From assembly GCA_963932465.1 (NCBI GenBank), contig OZ010788.1, positions 196,356,559-196,420,558 on the forward strand: DNA of 64,000 bases, read 5' to 3'. Position numbers and translations under genes: made by a program. The DNA is from Maratus speciosus (Eukaryota > Arthropoda > Arachnida > Araneae > Salticidae). Below are positions 44,953-56,290 of the stretch, piece after piece (position 1 is the first letter of the stretch; each line of letters opens with the position of its first letter). The notes beneath the pieces are model-generated. The model was not told the DNA's origin. It worked only from the letters and a program-made list of their open reading frames with translations, and ran no database searches.

Positions 44953-45883
44953 AGCATTAAAAAATGCTCTGACGAGCACAAAAAAAAAGGCTAATATGTT
45001 TTTAAGAATGAAAAAGGGTTTGACAAGTGCTTCTAATTGAGCATGAAAAAGGACAAGGGGTACCTTCTTGGCTGCAGCTCACTGTCAATGCCAACTTTGA
45101 AAAAATCATATTTGCGCTTTTTCCATATAAAAAAAAATTAGTCACAGTTACGACAAAAATGTGTAGTGTAAAGACACAGCCAGTAAAGACGCAGCCTGAT
45201 TAAATATGAATGTAAGGCGACATAGTACCAAAAATCTTAGTTCCTGCAGCGTATTACACTCATGCAGTGCCACCAAGCATGCCCGCAGTGTAGAACAGTA
45301 CAGAAAACTGATTTGTAGTGCAGTGCAGACTGTTGCAGCAGTCTGCACAGGAACAATTCCACATGTGCACGCATAACAGTATAATGCAATCATTGATTGT
45401 TGAAATTATATCCAAGTGGCTGTGGATGTAAGATGTACTATGCAGAAGAACAGTGCATATGTAAATTATAAACGAACATTAGACGCATACATCTTTAATA
45501 CGGAAGTACAAAAGCACAATGCGAGTGTGCACTGAGGTTCAAAAGCATAATAGGAATGTATAGTGTAGTATAGTTTGTAGAGAAATAATAGTACACAGTG
45601 CACTGTACAAAGTTGCATTGCAGACACATGTGCAGTACAGTAGTGGAACAGTGCAGTTAATATGTAAAGCACGACGGAAAGTTTTACTAAAGTACTGCGA
45701 ATATATTTTGTATGGAAAAAGCGCAAATATGATTTTTTCAAAGTTGGCATTTACAGTGAGCTGCAGCCAAGAAGGTACCCCTTGTCCTTTTTCATGCTCA
45801 ATTAGAAGCACTTGTCAAACCCTTTTTCATTCTTAAAAACATATTAGCCTTTTTTTGTGCTCGTCGGAGTATTTTTTAATACT
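44953..45883. mobile_element. 931-bp foldback element with ~180-bp near-identical arms
   Basis: The left arm (44953 to about 45130) and right arm (about 45710 to 45883) are inverse copies with only a handful of differences, including the shared segments TTTTTAAGAATGAAAAAGGG and TACCTTCTTGGCTGCAGCTC. The outer tip of each arm is itself a small hairpin. The ~570-bp centre is rich in GTGCAG/CTGCAC words and has no recognisable protein. Open frames in the arms are mirror artefacts. It is non-autonomous; superfamily unknown. Confidence 0.85.
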
Positions 45884-46009
45884 AGTATATATATATATTA
45901 GTCGGCATTTTGTTTTTCATAGTACTCGGAAAATTTTCTTTTTTGGAGTCGTAAATTGATGACTCTACACCACCCTACGCGACTAGGGTGGTTTACGCTC
46001 CTGTATTTA

Positions 46010-46735
46010 GGGTTGTAACGCGTCGCTTCTCGAATTGTTTCAAGAACTTTGAATTTGTTCCAAACACAACAACTTGCTCAAGTGGCCCGAGAGATGCTTC
46101 TTTCTCAAGGTGATTCCTTTCTAAAATGCATTATTACCGGTGATGAAACTTGGATATAAGATTTTAATACAGAAACAGCTCAACAATCAAGAGAATTGTG
46201 CTTGAAAAATGAAACAAGACCGAAAAGACCCTATCAAAGTCGCTCAAAAATCAAAGTAATGTTGAAGGTTTTCTTTAATTGTTGTACATTATGAATTTCT
46301 ACCAATTGGTTAGAGAGTCAATAAAAATTATTATTTAAATGTCTTGCGCCATTTACGTGACGTAATTTGTCGAAAACGGCCTGAAATGTGACGAGAAAAC
46401 TCATAGGTTTGCATCACGATAATGCGCCTTTTAAAGTGCAATTATTATTCGTGAGTTTTTAACTAAACATTCAACAAATACGGTTCTATATTCACCTAAT
46501 ATGGCACTGTGTGATTTTTTCTTATTTCCACAGTTGAAATTGTCTCTCCGTGGTCACTGTTTTGAGTCCATTATATTTATTCGATCTAAGAAAATTCTCT
46601 ACAAATTCGAAAGGGGTTTCACAAAAATGATTTTAAGGCATGTTTTGATGATTTGAAAAAACGTTGGCAGAAGTGTATTGCAGTCGAAGTAGATCAGTTT
46701 GAAGGAAATGGAATAAATTTTGACCAATAAATTGA
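46010..46735 (+). pseudogene. Mariner transposase, decayed
   Basis: Recognisable in order: LSQGDSF (about 46100), ITGDETW (about 46133-46153) with the first catalytic Asp, LHHDNAP (about 46409-46429) with the second, and YSPNMALCDFFLFPQLKLSL (about 46490-46550) with the third Asp of the mariner D,D34D triad. Then RGHCFES follows and a C-terminal remnant reaches about 46728. Several stops (for example after DETWI) and frame changes break it, and the N-terminal HTH region is not readable. CCGGTTACTTTTTAGG near 46760 may be the remains of the 3' terminal repeat. Confidence 0.85.
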
Positions 46736-46772
46736 TACATTTTGTTTTATGCCAGCATTCCGGTTACTTTTT

Positions 46773-47158
46773 AGGTGCGTTCGTAATTATATAAATACGT
46801 AGCACCTATAGTCGTCGTTTGGTCCGTCTGTCTGTCCGTCCGTCCGCATATAACACAGCAAAAACTACCCAAGAGAATGATCTGAAATTTTAAATATATG
46901 ATTGTTGCAAAATTTTGTCGATTCATGTCAAATTTTATGAAAATCGGATGTATAGTTTAATTACAGGGACAGTCAAAAGTTTTTCCGTTTCATTACAGTC
47001 AATGGGAAAAAATTATTTCAAGTGCATTTTAATGATGTTACAGCCTTTTGAACAGATTGAAATTGATATGCACTTATGAAGTGCACTAAAATATACATTC
47101 AGTACAATATGCGGTGCAAAAAAATATTTATAAAACTAGTTATAGTACGAACGCACCC
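46773..47158. mobile_element. MITE with GGTGCGTTCGTA termini
   Basis: GGTGCGTTCGTAATTATA at 46774 is inverted as TATAGTACGAACGCACC at the right. Inside lies a GTCTGTCTGTCCGTCCGTCC block (46828-46850) like that of other dispersed repeats here. It begins within 15 bases of the mariner 3' remnant. No target duplication seen. Confidence 0.7.
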
Positions 47159-48266
47159 CATTTGCCACGTTTGACGTGCAATTTCCAACTTGTTTATCAC
47201 ACTTGCATTTCGAAGAATGAGATAAAATTATATGTACACACATATTAGAAGACTCTAGAGACGGATGTTTCTTAAAAGATTTCGTTAGAAATTTTCAAAT
47301 CATAATTTTTACAAACATTAATTTCATATGTCATACATCAATCATACATTTAATATTCATTCATGTATGCATTCATACTTTATGCAGTAAAATATATAAT
47401 TGCGTGAAAACCAATTGCTTTCGTTTCGGGATACTTAATAGTAACATAATAGAAAAGAAAAATTCAAGAAATGATAAGTACAAAAAAAGTGACGAAAATG
47501 CAACAACAAAAAAATAACATTAGGAATTCAAAGCTTCACCTCTAATAATCTGTAAACCTCTTCGTATGAAATCTGATGTCTGAAATTAAAACTTATCGGA
47601 CAGTATTTTAAGTTAAGATTTTAGTTTCAATACTACAACCACTGATTTTATTTAAATTATCTTTGTATCATACTTTTATCTTTAGATTTAAAAACATAAA
47701 ATAAGAGAACTTGCACAAAAACAATCATCTTTGATTTTAAACGTATAATAGATTTGTTTTCTACCTAATAACTGTCATTGTTCCCTCTTGGGAGATAACA
47801 AATCGAAATGTTTAAAAACAATTATTAAAAACAAAACTGTCAGTTTCTCTCATGTTTAATAAAAATGTTTCATGGATATTTTTTGTATTGTAACTACTGA
47901 ATAAAGAATGTTTAAGAACTTCCATCAAGAACATTTCCGAAAAAATGTATTACTTAAAAATTTAAACTTCTTTATTATAAAATACCTCATATTAAATTAC
48001 GGGAATACAACTCATGCCGAAAGTTTCTTAAATTAAATGTCAACACCATTTTGTTCATTAATTTCGGCGGATTTGAAACGCATTAAACGTATAAATATTC
48101 GATATTTTGTGTTTTAGAACTTATTTTAATGAAAAATTTCGGTTTTATTAATGCTACAATAATAGAATTACTTTATAATGAAGTAGTTTAAGATAATAAA
48201 TGTTGTATAGACAAATATTTATGCGGATTTTTTATAAGTACATGTAAATACAATGCAACTGTTTAA
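47159..48266. other. AT-rich stretch without a recognisable gene
   Basis: A segment at about 47940-48040 (TTCTTTATTATAAAATACC... and a GGGAATACAA phrase) resembles 53130-53240, so part of this is old dispersed repeat. No coding region seen. Confidence 0.45.
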
Positions 48267-48816
48267 CCTCTTCAGTTCCGAAGCTAAAATAATAATACAA
48301 ATGCTTATTCATTGTTTTGTTTTGTTTTTCAAACAAAATGACATCGTAAATAACAGAAAAAACATCTTTTCTGAAATTGATCCCTTAGGCGCTTAGTAAT
48401 TTAGGTTCAAAAACATGGATCTAAAATTACAAACCCTCTTAAAACATCCCTTTAATAACCACTAATCTAAATTAACGCAATCACAAATTTAAGAGCTTTA
48501 CATAAATAAATAATCTACAAATCCTCAAACTTTTTTATTGAAAAAGATTTAAGTTAAATACTTATGAAAATTTCTCACTTTCTTGGTCATAATGTCTTTT
48601 GGGCATTTTTAGGCATTTTGCAAACTCAGATGAAAATAACTTTTATTTTATGTGGGAATCAGCTTAGATGCTGCCATTTATTCGTTTGCTTTGAACGCAA
48701 AAAACATTCAGCTGTTAAGAAATGATGTGAAAATGTAAAAAAAAAAAATCGGGCATTTTAGTTTTTATAAGGAAAAGAACAGAGGTCCCCGTTTGGGGAT
48801 CCAGGGACCGAAGAGG
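48267..48816. mobile_element. TTAA-flanked element, family E, 550 bp
   Basis: TTAA on both sides (48263-48266 and 48817-48820). CCTCTTCAGTTCC on the left pairs with GGGACCGAAGAGG on the right (two changes). Near the right end, TCCCCGTTTGGGGA forms a tight hairpin. No coding region. PiggyBac-like by target and ends. Confidence 0.8.
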
Positions 48817-48953
48817 TTAAACTAACGTTAAAATTATAAATAGGAGGAAAGGGTGAAAAGTTCTGAGTTTAGCTTAACCAAGAAGAGGTGTTATAACAGG
48901 ACTGGAACGTTAGAAGTTAGTCACCTCTGATGTATATGCACTTATTCATTCGG

Positions 48954-48988
48954 TTGGTTGTATTTATCTGCACGAGGGATATAGGCCC
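48954..48988 (-). mobile_element. 35-bp SINE stub with 11-bp target duplication
   Basis: The segment is the inverse of the 3' end of the SINE at 31793-32040 (GGGCCTATATCCCTCGTGCAG... with part of the tail). TATTCATTCGG flanks it on both sides (48943-48953 and 48989-48999). It is a severely 5'-truncated insertion. The CAAC tail is short. Confidence 0.8.
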
Positions 48989-49544
48989 TATTCATTCGGA
49001 GTTGCAATTTGTCTACAATCATCTGATGGATGATTTGTCCTGAACCTCACACCACTTTCTTTTCCAACAGATAAAATATAGGATAAATTAGGGGATTGGA
49101 GACTGGTGAAAAATGTATACTGGTGTATTTATTTTTATATAATGCTTTATTTATTTTTATGTAGTGCAAATACTCTTAGTTCAGCACAAATACAAAAAAT
49201 AGGAGTGGTAAATAATGAATGTAAATATACCTACAAGAGTTTGTTTTTGCCCCGAATCAAGAGAGGGTGTTATGGAAAAAAACTATCACTCAGTTAACCA
49301 CGGTTCCCAATTCACCATGGGAACTGAGAACTATTCTATTAAATATTTATGGCACGCTCATTGTTAGTACGTTTCTATGAGTGACCGTTTAAGATATACG
49401 GGGGGTTTTTTTTCTTTTTGTACGATTATTAGAAGTGTAGTTACGGCTGTTTTAGTTTCAACTTTCATACCTGAAGTGTATATTTAAATAACCGGAAATA
49501 TCTATGTAAATAACCTAAACAAAAAATATATTCTAATACTGACT

Positions 49545-49735
49545 AGGGAACATCTCTCATTGTAATTTCTGAATTTCCACGAGCGTGGTATCGTTCGAAA
49601 GCTCTTCTCACGAGTATCAAGAAATGTATAGGAACTATACCAATAATTCGCGAGACATAGACACTTTTCTGTTTCAGAAGAAGAGAAACACCGCATGAGA
49701 TTCCTTCAAAAGCTATTCAAACAGAAATTTTGTCA
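49545..49735 (-). repeat. Inverse copy of the 332-bp repeat at 51249-51918
   Basis: GACTAGGGAACATC...CGTTCGAAAGCTCTT...ATGAGATTCCTTC matches the reverse of the tandem units further right, with clear divergence. Open frames across it do not stay open in the other copies. Confidence 0.7.
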
Positions 49736-50437
49736 TTTAATTAACCATGATAGTGTTCATCTATGTAAAAGAGATGAAAGCCCACGTTTTTCCAACATCA
49801 GGCACAAACGATGAAGGACATTGTTGTTTGACAGTTAGCACAGGTTATGTTTAGTAAAAATGAAGCTTACATGTTTTACTGATGTGAGACCTGATCCGTG
49901 TTTCACATTAAAGCCTTTTGGAAACCATATTGACGCACTGCATTGAAAGTAGTTGAAGGGAACGGATTGCAGACTCAAACAGGGCTGTCCAACGCGGCGG
50001 CCCTTTGAAGGTTTCCTATTACTAGACCTTTTTAGAATTAAAATTCCACTATCAAAAATGCTTTCTTAAAAATCATTAATATTTTTATCAGAGGTATTGT
50101 CAAAACCTATAAAAACGCATTAAAAACCAGACACATACCTTGAAAATTTAATCTTAAATTTTCACGATTTATAGATATTGTTTATAAAATGTAATTATAA
50201 TGGTTCAATTTGGTAATAATTGGAAATAACTCTTTATAGTACTACTTAAGAAGTAACAGAAAAATATTTAGTAATAATTGGAAATAGCTCTTTATAGTAT
50301 TTAGGAAGTAACAGAAAAATAAACGTTTTTCACTTTCCCCGCTCCTTTGGAGACACATGTCCATTGTCACACTAGCCCATTGGTTGTTTTATACGAAAGA
50401 TAAAGGGGATTAATTTTTCCTTCATGGCTTTTGAATT

Positions 50438-50443
50438 TTTTTT

Positions 50444-50474
<31 letters not shown>
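50438..50474. repeat. T run followed by G run
   Basis: About 16 T residues are followed by about 20 G residues. An open frame reading phenylalanine and glycine runs through it and is not a gene. Confidence 0.9.
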
Positions 50475-50696
50475 TTATTTTACTTAGAAAAATTAATAAA
50501 ACAGTGCAGAATGATTTCTATCTGTGAAAGCACTTCCAGAATGTCTCTCTTTAACCACCCATATGGATTGGTCACTATCATGCTTGTCTTTGTTTTTATA
50601 CTTTTTATAATACTAAATTCACACCTTTCAGGAAAAGTCAAAGCTTATTTTCACATCCTAAAAGAAACCTAGCAATATCTCTGATTTCCATGGTTT

Positions 50697-50782
<86 letters not shown>
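50697..50782. repeat. (GTT)n microsatellite, about 28 units
   Basis: Uninterrupted TTG repeats over 86 bases. They create long open frames of valine or threonine on the two strands, which are artefacts. Confidence 0.95.
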
Positions 50783-51248
50783 ATAGGTGCGATTAGAGTT
50801 TCTGGCACCTTAACCTGCAAACATTTTTTAGATAAACCTCTCACAGTAAAATGTATAATTTGGAATTTAATACACGTAACTACAGAGCCGCAGATATATT
50901 TTGTCTACCGCGGTAAGATTCATTTGCATGAATTTTAGACGTGCGTGTATACTAATATTGCCGCATATTTTCAGTCATGTCAAAAAATGGCGCCCTTCAC
51001 TGAGTGCCCAGAGATGATGTGCGCCCCTGTTTACAGAAAGGTTGGACAGGCCTGAGCTAATTGATGTATTAGTATACTTTCTACAGAAATAATGTTAACA
51101 TCACAGCAAATACTTCGAAGGGTTTTTGAATATTCGCCTATTTTCATTTCCAAGTACTTGTAACCTTGAAAGAAGTAAACATACAATTGCTGGAGGTATT
51201 TTGTCGGTGCAGCTAGGAGAAAGACTGGCTTTATAATAGAATCTAGTT

Positions 51249-51918
51249 TTTCTATGCTTAAATTTTCATATGTTTAACCACTCCATCTGTCCAGTACCAG
51301 GATAGCATCCTCATTACCACACTATCATGAAACACTATCGTAAAAACCACTATCAGGATTAATTGTCAAAATTCTTGCCTCCAAATGCTTTAGAAGGAAT
51401 CTCATGCTGTTTTTCCCTTCTTTATTTCTCTCCTTCCGAAACAGAAAATTGTCCATATATCGCGAATTATTGGATTCGAGAGTATACTTCCTGCATATTT
51501 CTTCAACCTCGTGACAAGAGCTTTCGGACGATACCATTCTTCTCAAATTCTAGAACCGACAGTTGGGGATGTTCCCTAGTTCTTCTATGCTTAAATTTTC
51601 ATCTGTTTAACCATTCCATCTATCGAGTACCAGGATAGCATCCTCATTACCACATTATCATAAAACACTATCTTGGAAACCATTATCAGAATTAGTTATT
51701 AGACAAAATTCTTGCCTCCAATTCCTGTAGAAGGAATCTCATGCTGTTTATCCCATCTTTATTTCTCTCCTTCCGAAACAGAAAATTGTCCCTATCTCAC
51801 GATTTATTGGATTCGGGAGTTTGGTTCCTAAATATTTCTTCAACCGCCTGACAAAAGCTTTCGAGCGATATCATTCTTGTCAAATTCCAGAACTAACAGT
51901 TAGGGAAGTTCCCTAGTG
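51249..51918. repeat. Tandem pair of a ~332-bp repeat
   Basis: Unit 1 starts near 51249 and unit 2 near 51579, each with TTCTATGCTTAAATTTTCAT, AGTACCAGGATAGCATCCTC, TTATTTCTCTCCTTCCGAAA and GTTCCCTAGT in the same order. A diverged inverse copy sits at 49545-49735. It may derive from old coding sequence on the minus strand (acidic, ...RKERNK...MRFLL), but stops differ between copies. Confidence 0.8.
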
Positions 51919-52215
51919 CGATTAAGGAAATACAACATAAAAATATGGAGATTTTTAAGAACATGAGGTGTAAGAACATGAGATTTTCAGAAATTAAAAC
52001 CTTAACTGCAACATTTAAAAAATATGATTTTTATGAGCAATCCGGTAAGGATTTTAATATGTTTGAAATAGTGTAACATCATTAAAATACACCACAAACG
52101 ATGTTTCTCGGAAGACCATAATATAACGGAATTATTTTGCATGCCACTTTAAACGAACTATAAATGCTACACGAGCTGGTTTTCAATAAAACGTGCCATA
52201 GTAAACCTCAACAAA
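51919..52215 (+). repeat. Partial copy of the 53510-54270 repeat
   Basis: ATTAAAATACACCACAAACG and ATAAATGCTACACGAGCTGG followed by TTTTCAATA recur near 54015 and 54090-54120. Confidence 0.6.
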
Positions 52216-52670
52216 CCGGGTATCCCAAAAATGACCGATGGATTTTAAAATTCAATAACTTGCAAACGGTGACAGACATTAAAAAAATTCTTGCAGATGT
52301 GTTATGTAAGATGTCAGGAGTTTTTATGCTGCGATTCTCAGTTTTAGTTACAAATAGCATCGACAGATGGCGTTGCAAGCAATAACCGCTAAATCCAGGC
52401 TCGATTTTTCGGCCTCTCTCTTCTTCCATGCGATAAAAGGGGATTAAATTGTATTGAATGGATCCCGAAGTACTAAAAATCGGGTCTGGACTGAGCACCT
52501 ATTTCTCTCAGCGCCATCTATTGCTTTAAATTCGAACTAAAATAAAGCATCACAGTAAAAAAAAACTCCTGACATCATACATAACCCTCCTGCAAGAATT
52601 TTTTTAATATCTGTCACCGTTTGCAAGTTATTGGATTTTAAAATCCATCAGTCATTTTTGGGACACCTGG
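52216..52670. mobile_element. 455-bp Tc1/mariner-type MITE with ~170-bp arms
   Basis: CCGGGTATCCCAAAAATGAC at 52216 is inverted at 52651-52670 (GTC...GGGACACCTGG), and the match runs on through a TAACTTGCAAACGGTGACAG stretch and into an AGATGGCG segment. TA follows the right end; the left flank is not TA. Open frames on both strands are arm artefacts. Confidence 0.8.
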
Positions 52671-52689
52671 TATATCAATTGCATGACAA

Positions 52690-54270
52690 TCTGAGTAGAG
52701 TTAAAACACGGTTAGACGGACGGACAAACCGAATTCATAAACATTTTTCAATTATATTAGAAAGCGTTTAAAATGTTCTTTCTTACAGAGGTAAAGAAAG
52801 ACTTGCCTGAACGTCGCGCTGCCCAATTAATTTTACGTTCATAATTTTCAAGTATTTTATCATTTTAGGATTTCGTTGGAAAAGTTAAATAAGTTAAATT
52901 TTAATAGTTAAATGTAAATTAGTTAAATATAAATTAGTTAAATATAAAAACGCATTTCAACTATGTTGGAAAGTGTGAAAAAAAGAAAGGGGAGACAAAG
53001 AAGCACTAGAAGTGCTTGACTAGCAACCGAAATTCTTAAAGAGAAGACCAATAGTTGCTGTCATCTTTAATAAAATCCTTGATTTATTTCTTTTAAACAC
53101 AAAATAAAAAAGTTTCGTCCATTAAAATTTCAGAGGAAGTTTTATAAATTACCTCAAAATTTAAATTTTCTTCCGTTATAAAATGCGTCGCATTAATAGA
53201 TTATGGGAATAAAATCCGTGTCAAAATTTTTCCAGTTTAAACGATCTCGGCATTATAATATTTATTAAATATGAAGAATTTGTAAATCATAAAATTATAA
53301 GAAAATATGGATCCATGCAGAATCTTTTGTTATTTTATTGATGAATTTTTATTAATTTCCACATTTCTAAGATTTCAAAAGGGTCCTAAAACTGAAACTA
53401 ACAATAAATAACAATTATGAATAAAAACAAGAACGAAAAATCATGCTTTCAGCATAGATTATGAAACACTTTCCAACTCATGCAGAACACTGTAGCAAAA
53501 CTTTATATTTTATTAAGGTGAAATATGTCTAAATAAACAATTTAGAAAACGCATAACGCACTTTAAAACCCAATTTCGGCAATTACTATCAATAATCGGA
53601 AAAATATCTGAATTGTTTTGTGCAGCCTTGTATATAATCTATAGATTTTTATGGATACTACATAGTATGAGAAAAGTTAGTTCGAATAAATGCATAGCAC
53701 AATTGAAAATTTCCATTCAGCAATTTCCGTCAATAAACTTAAATGTATTTGAGATCTTTTATGCGCCATGTATATGAACTATAAAATTCTTCAAGTAATA
53801 TGCAAAAAAAAAGTTATATTTGAAAATGTGTACTACAACTGAAAACTTACATCCAGCAATTATTCTTCATAGGCGGTACTGTAGCCAAATATTTTTTTGT
53901 GTCCCTGTAAATGAACGATAAATTCTATGCATACCGGATTCTTCAGTAAGCGCTGTGTAGTACGCTTCAGTGATATGTATAAATTTCAATATGTTTAAAA
54001 TAGTACAATATCATTAAAATACACCGCAAACGACTTATTCCCTTAGGCCGTAATGTATCAAAATTCTTTTGAGTGCCCCTGTAAATGAAGCATAAATGCT
54101 ACACACTTTATTTTCAATACCAAACATACCATAGTAAAACCCACTAGCATATATCAATTTTATTTCAAAATGACTATATTTTTATGCGAGTTAGAGCACG
54201 GACAGACGGACAGACAAACAACCGAATTCATAAACACTTTTCAACTATGTTGGAAGGCGTTAAAAAACGC
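52690..54270 (+). repeat. Dispersed repeat region with GACGGACGGACA blocks, partner of 18970-19560
   Basis: Two related blocks, at about 52705-52775 and 54180-54255, each carry GACGGAC...CCGAATTCATAAACA and a TTTTCAA(T/C)TAT phrase. Between them, 53510-54130 matches 18970-19560 in order. Sub-units of 120-170 bp are visible. No coding region. Confidence 0.65.
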
Positions 54271-55000
54271 TTTATTGGCAGATTTTTTACGCTTCAAAAC
54301 GGTTAAAATGTGTGAAAAAGTAAAGTCGAATATTATTCCAAGCATCCATCTTTTGATATCTTTAAAATGACCTGAATTAATCCTGGAAGTTTTACTCCTG
54401 AAAATATTATCTAGATCAGTATGATAAAAGGGTAAGATTGTAGAAAATGATTAAAATTGTTTCTTCTAAAATCGTCACATGTCAATATCCTATTGTCGGC
54501 AAAAGTTCTATTTCTGAAAAATTCACTTTTGAACAAGTTACAATGTTAGACAAAATAAGGTGATTAAAAATAAGAACCTACTCTTTTTTCTTCTTTTAAG
54601 TACAGTTATATCCTAAATATGTAGATGATTTATTTAAATCTAACTAATCCGTATTTAAAAATGTAATCTCATGTAATTCAATTTTACATATTACAGATTT
54701 CAAGAGAAACTGTTTAATAAATGTACAAAGCACAAATATTGTGCCAGAATGGTCTGAAAAAGTTGAGTACTTCAAGAATACCCAACTCTATTTTATGACG
54801 TGTCTGATTATGTGTATGAACTGATTATGTGCCTGGTTATGTTTTTTATTTATATTTCTTGTGACTCAGTGATTTATTATAGTCGCATTCGAAAAAGCCT
54901 TGTATGTTTTAAAAAAATGAGCAAATTTTTTAAATGGTACTTAAATACTCGCAGATCAAAAACAAAGTTGTAGAGAAGCATCGATTTAGTATAAAAGAAA
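54271..55000. other. AT-rich stretch without a recognisable gene
   Basis: Nothing identifiable. Confidence 0.5.
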
Positions 55001-56290
55001 CACCTTGAACACATGCTACAAATAAAAGGCCTAAAATTTATTCGTTCACGATTTAAACAACCAAGAAATGCCAGTGCATGCCAGGAACCATCCAAAATGC
55101 CAGAAAACACGTCAAGAAAGCAATATTTCGCTTTCCGCGAAACACTACCAAAATTCGAGGCCCAAGTGGTGTGGCATTTTCAAGATCATACTTACTAGAC
55201 CCATGTTTTCCAAGGATACGTTAACAGGAATCTGATACTTGGAGTTTCTACAAGATCTAGCAACCGAAATTTTTATCGACCTGCCCTTGCTTGATGTCCC
55301 ATGTATGAGTCTGACATGACGATGCTCTGCCCACCATTCAACAAGCATACAAAGGTATAAAATGAGCATGCCTTGCGGCAAGTCAACCGCTGCAACCGAA
55401 CTCTCTCAGCTCTTATACGCACATGTCATGTGGAACTAGTTTATCTAGGGCACCGCACAAGTACATGCTACTGGTCGAGAAGGAGCAAAGCCCAGTGCGC
55501 ATCATTCCTTCTGAAGCCTAAACACGCATTGACGACTTGTCGCCATGACAGCAAAACCATTAGACTAAATGATTTTACTGCGTAATTCGGGGATCACACT
55601 TCCGGGACCTCAAAGAACTTCTGATGAGCGGTACACTCACAGCAGCACCGTACCCGAAGACATAACCCTGAGTTTTCCGGATGTGCTATTTCTCTAACAA
55701 CGTATTCGGACATGAAAATCAATAGAGACAGCCACAAGCCTTTCAACTATGGATCAGCATACAAAGATGTAATCCGCTTCGATAATTTGGCCGATGACAA
55801 TGAAAGAGCTCGCGTTACTATAAGAAAAGGTGATTGTTAACAAATAAAAATAATGCAGGAAATTCACTATTTAACTAAAAACTATATTCTGCCAGCTTTT
55901 AGTAGTAATTGATACCTTAATTAATGAATAAATTCGCTGCTCCTCGACCAAGTTGTCTACATTTGCACCAAGTTCTCTACATTGTCGCCTATATTTGCGT
56001 TGCTCATCAGACAAACTATCGTGAACGAACTATACCTGGTCGAGACGTTCGGGCAACACAACAAATCGATAGCTATGGTGGTTGCGTGAATTGCCTCTTG
56101 GCGCATCGGATTTCATCCCATTCTTCACAGTCTTCACCTGTGGAGATGCCTCAAAAAATGATATATGAGATCCCTCCAACAACGTTGTAGGACCTTCCTT
56201 CCATACGATTTAAGTTATGCGACATAACTCATGATTGTGACAGCTTGTCACCTGATAAGCTGCAAAATGTGCAACGTTAATTTAAAACAA
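55001..56290. other. Stretch of higher GC with several medium open frames, identity unknown
   Basis: Base composition is more balanced than in most of the window. Short open frames occur on both strands (for example plus 55373-55585 and 55924-56190). On the minus strand 55874-56209 stays open except for one TAG. I recognise no domain. It could be old retroelement or pseudogene sequence. Confidence 0.35.

Larger units (their letters stand above)
49980..51054. mobile_element. hAT-like element remnant with CAGGGCTGTCCAAC end
   Basis: CAGGGCTGTCCAACGCGGCGG at 49980 corresponds to the inverse of GGTTGGACAGGCCTG ending at 51054. CAGGSCTGTCCAAC is a hAT-style terminus. The interior has two microsatellite tracts and no readable transposase. 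The flanking 8-mers do not match, so ends may come from a rearranged copy. Confidence 0.55.

Noticed and set aside
50638..50938. Open frames of about 68 and 82 codons reading threonine or valine runs
   Set aside because: They exist only because a GTT microsatellite has a period of three.
52164..52498. Open frames on both strands at 52.2-52.5 kb
   Set aside because: They lie in the arms of the 52216-52670 MITE and mirror each other.
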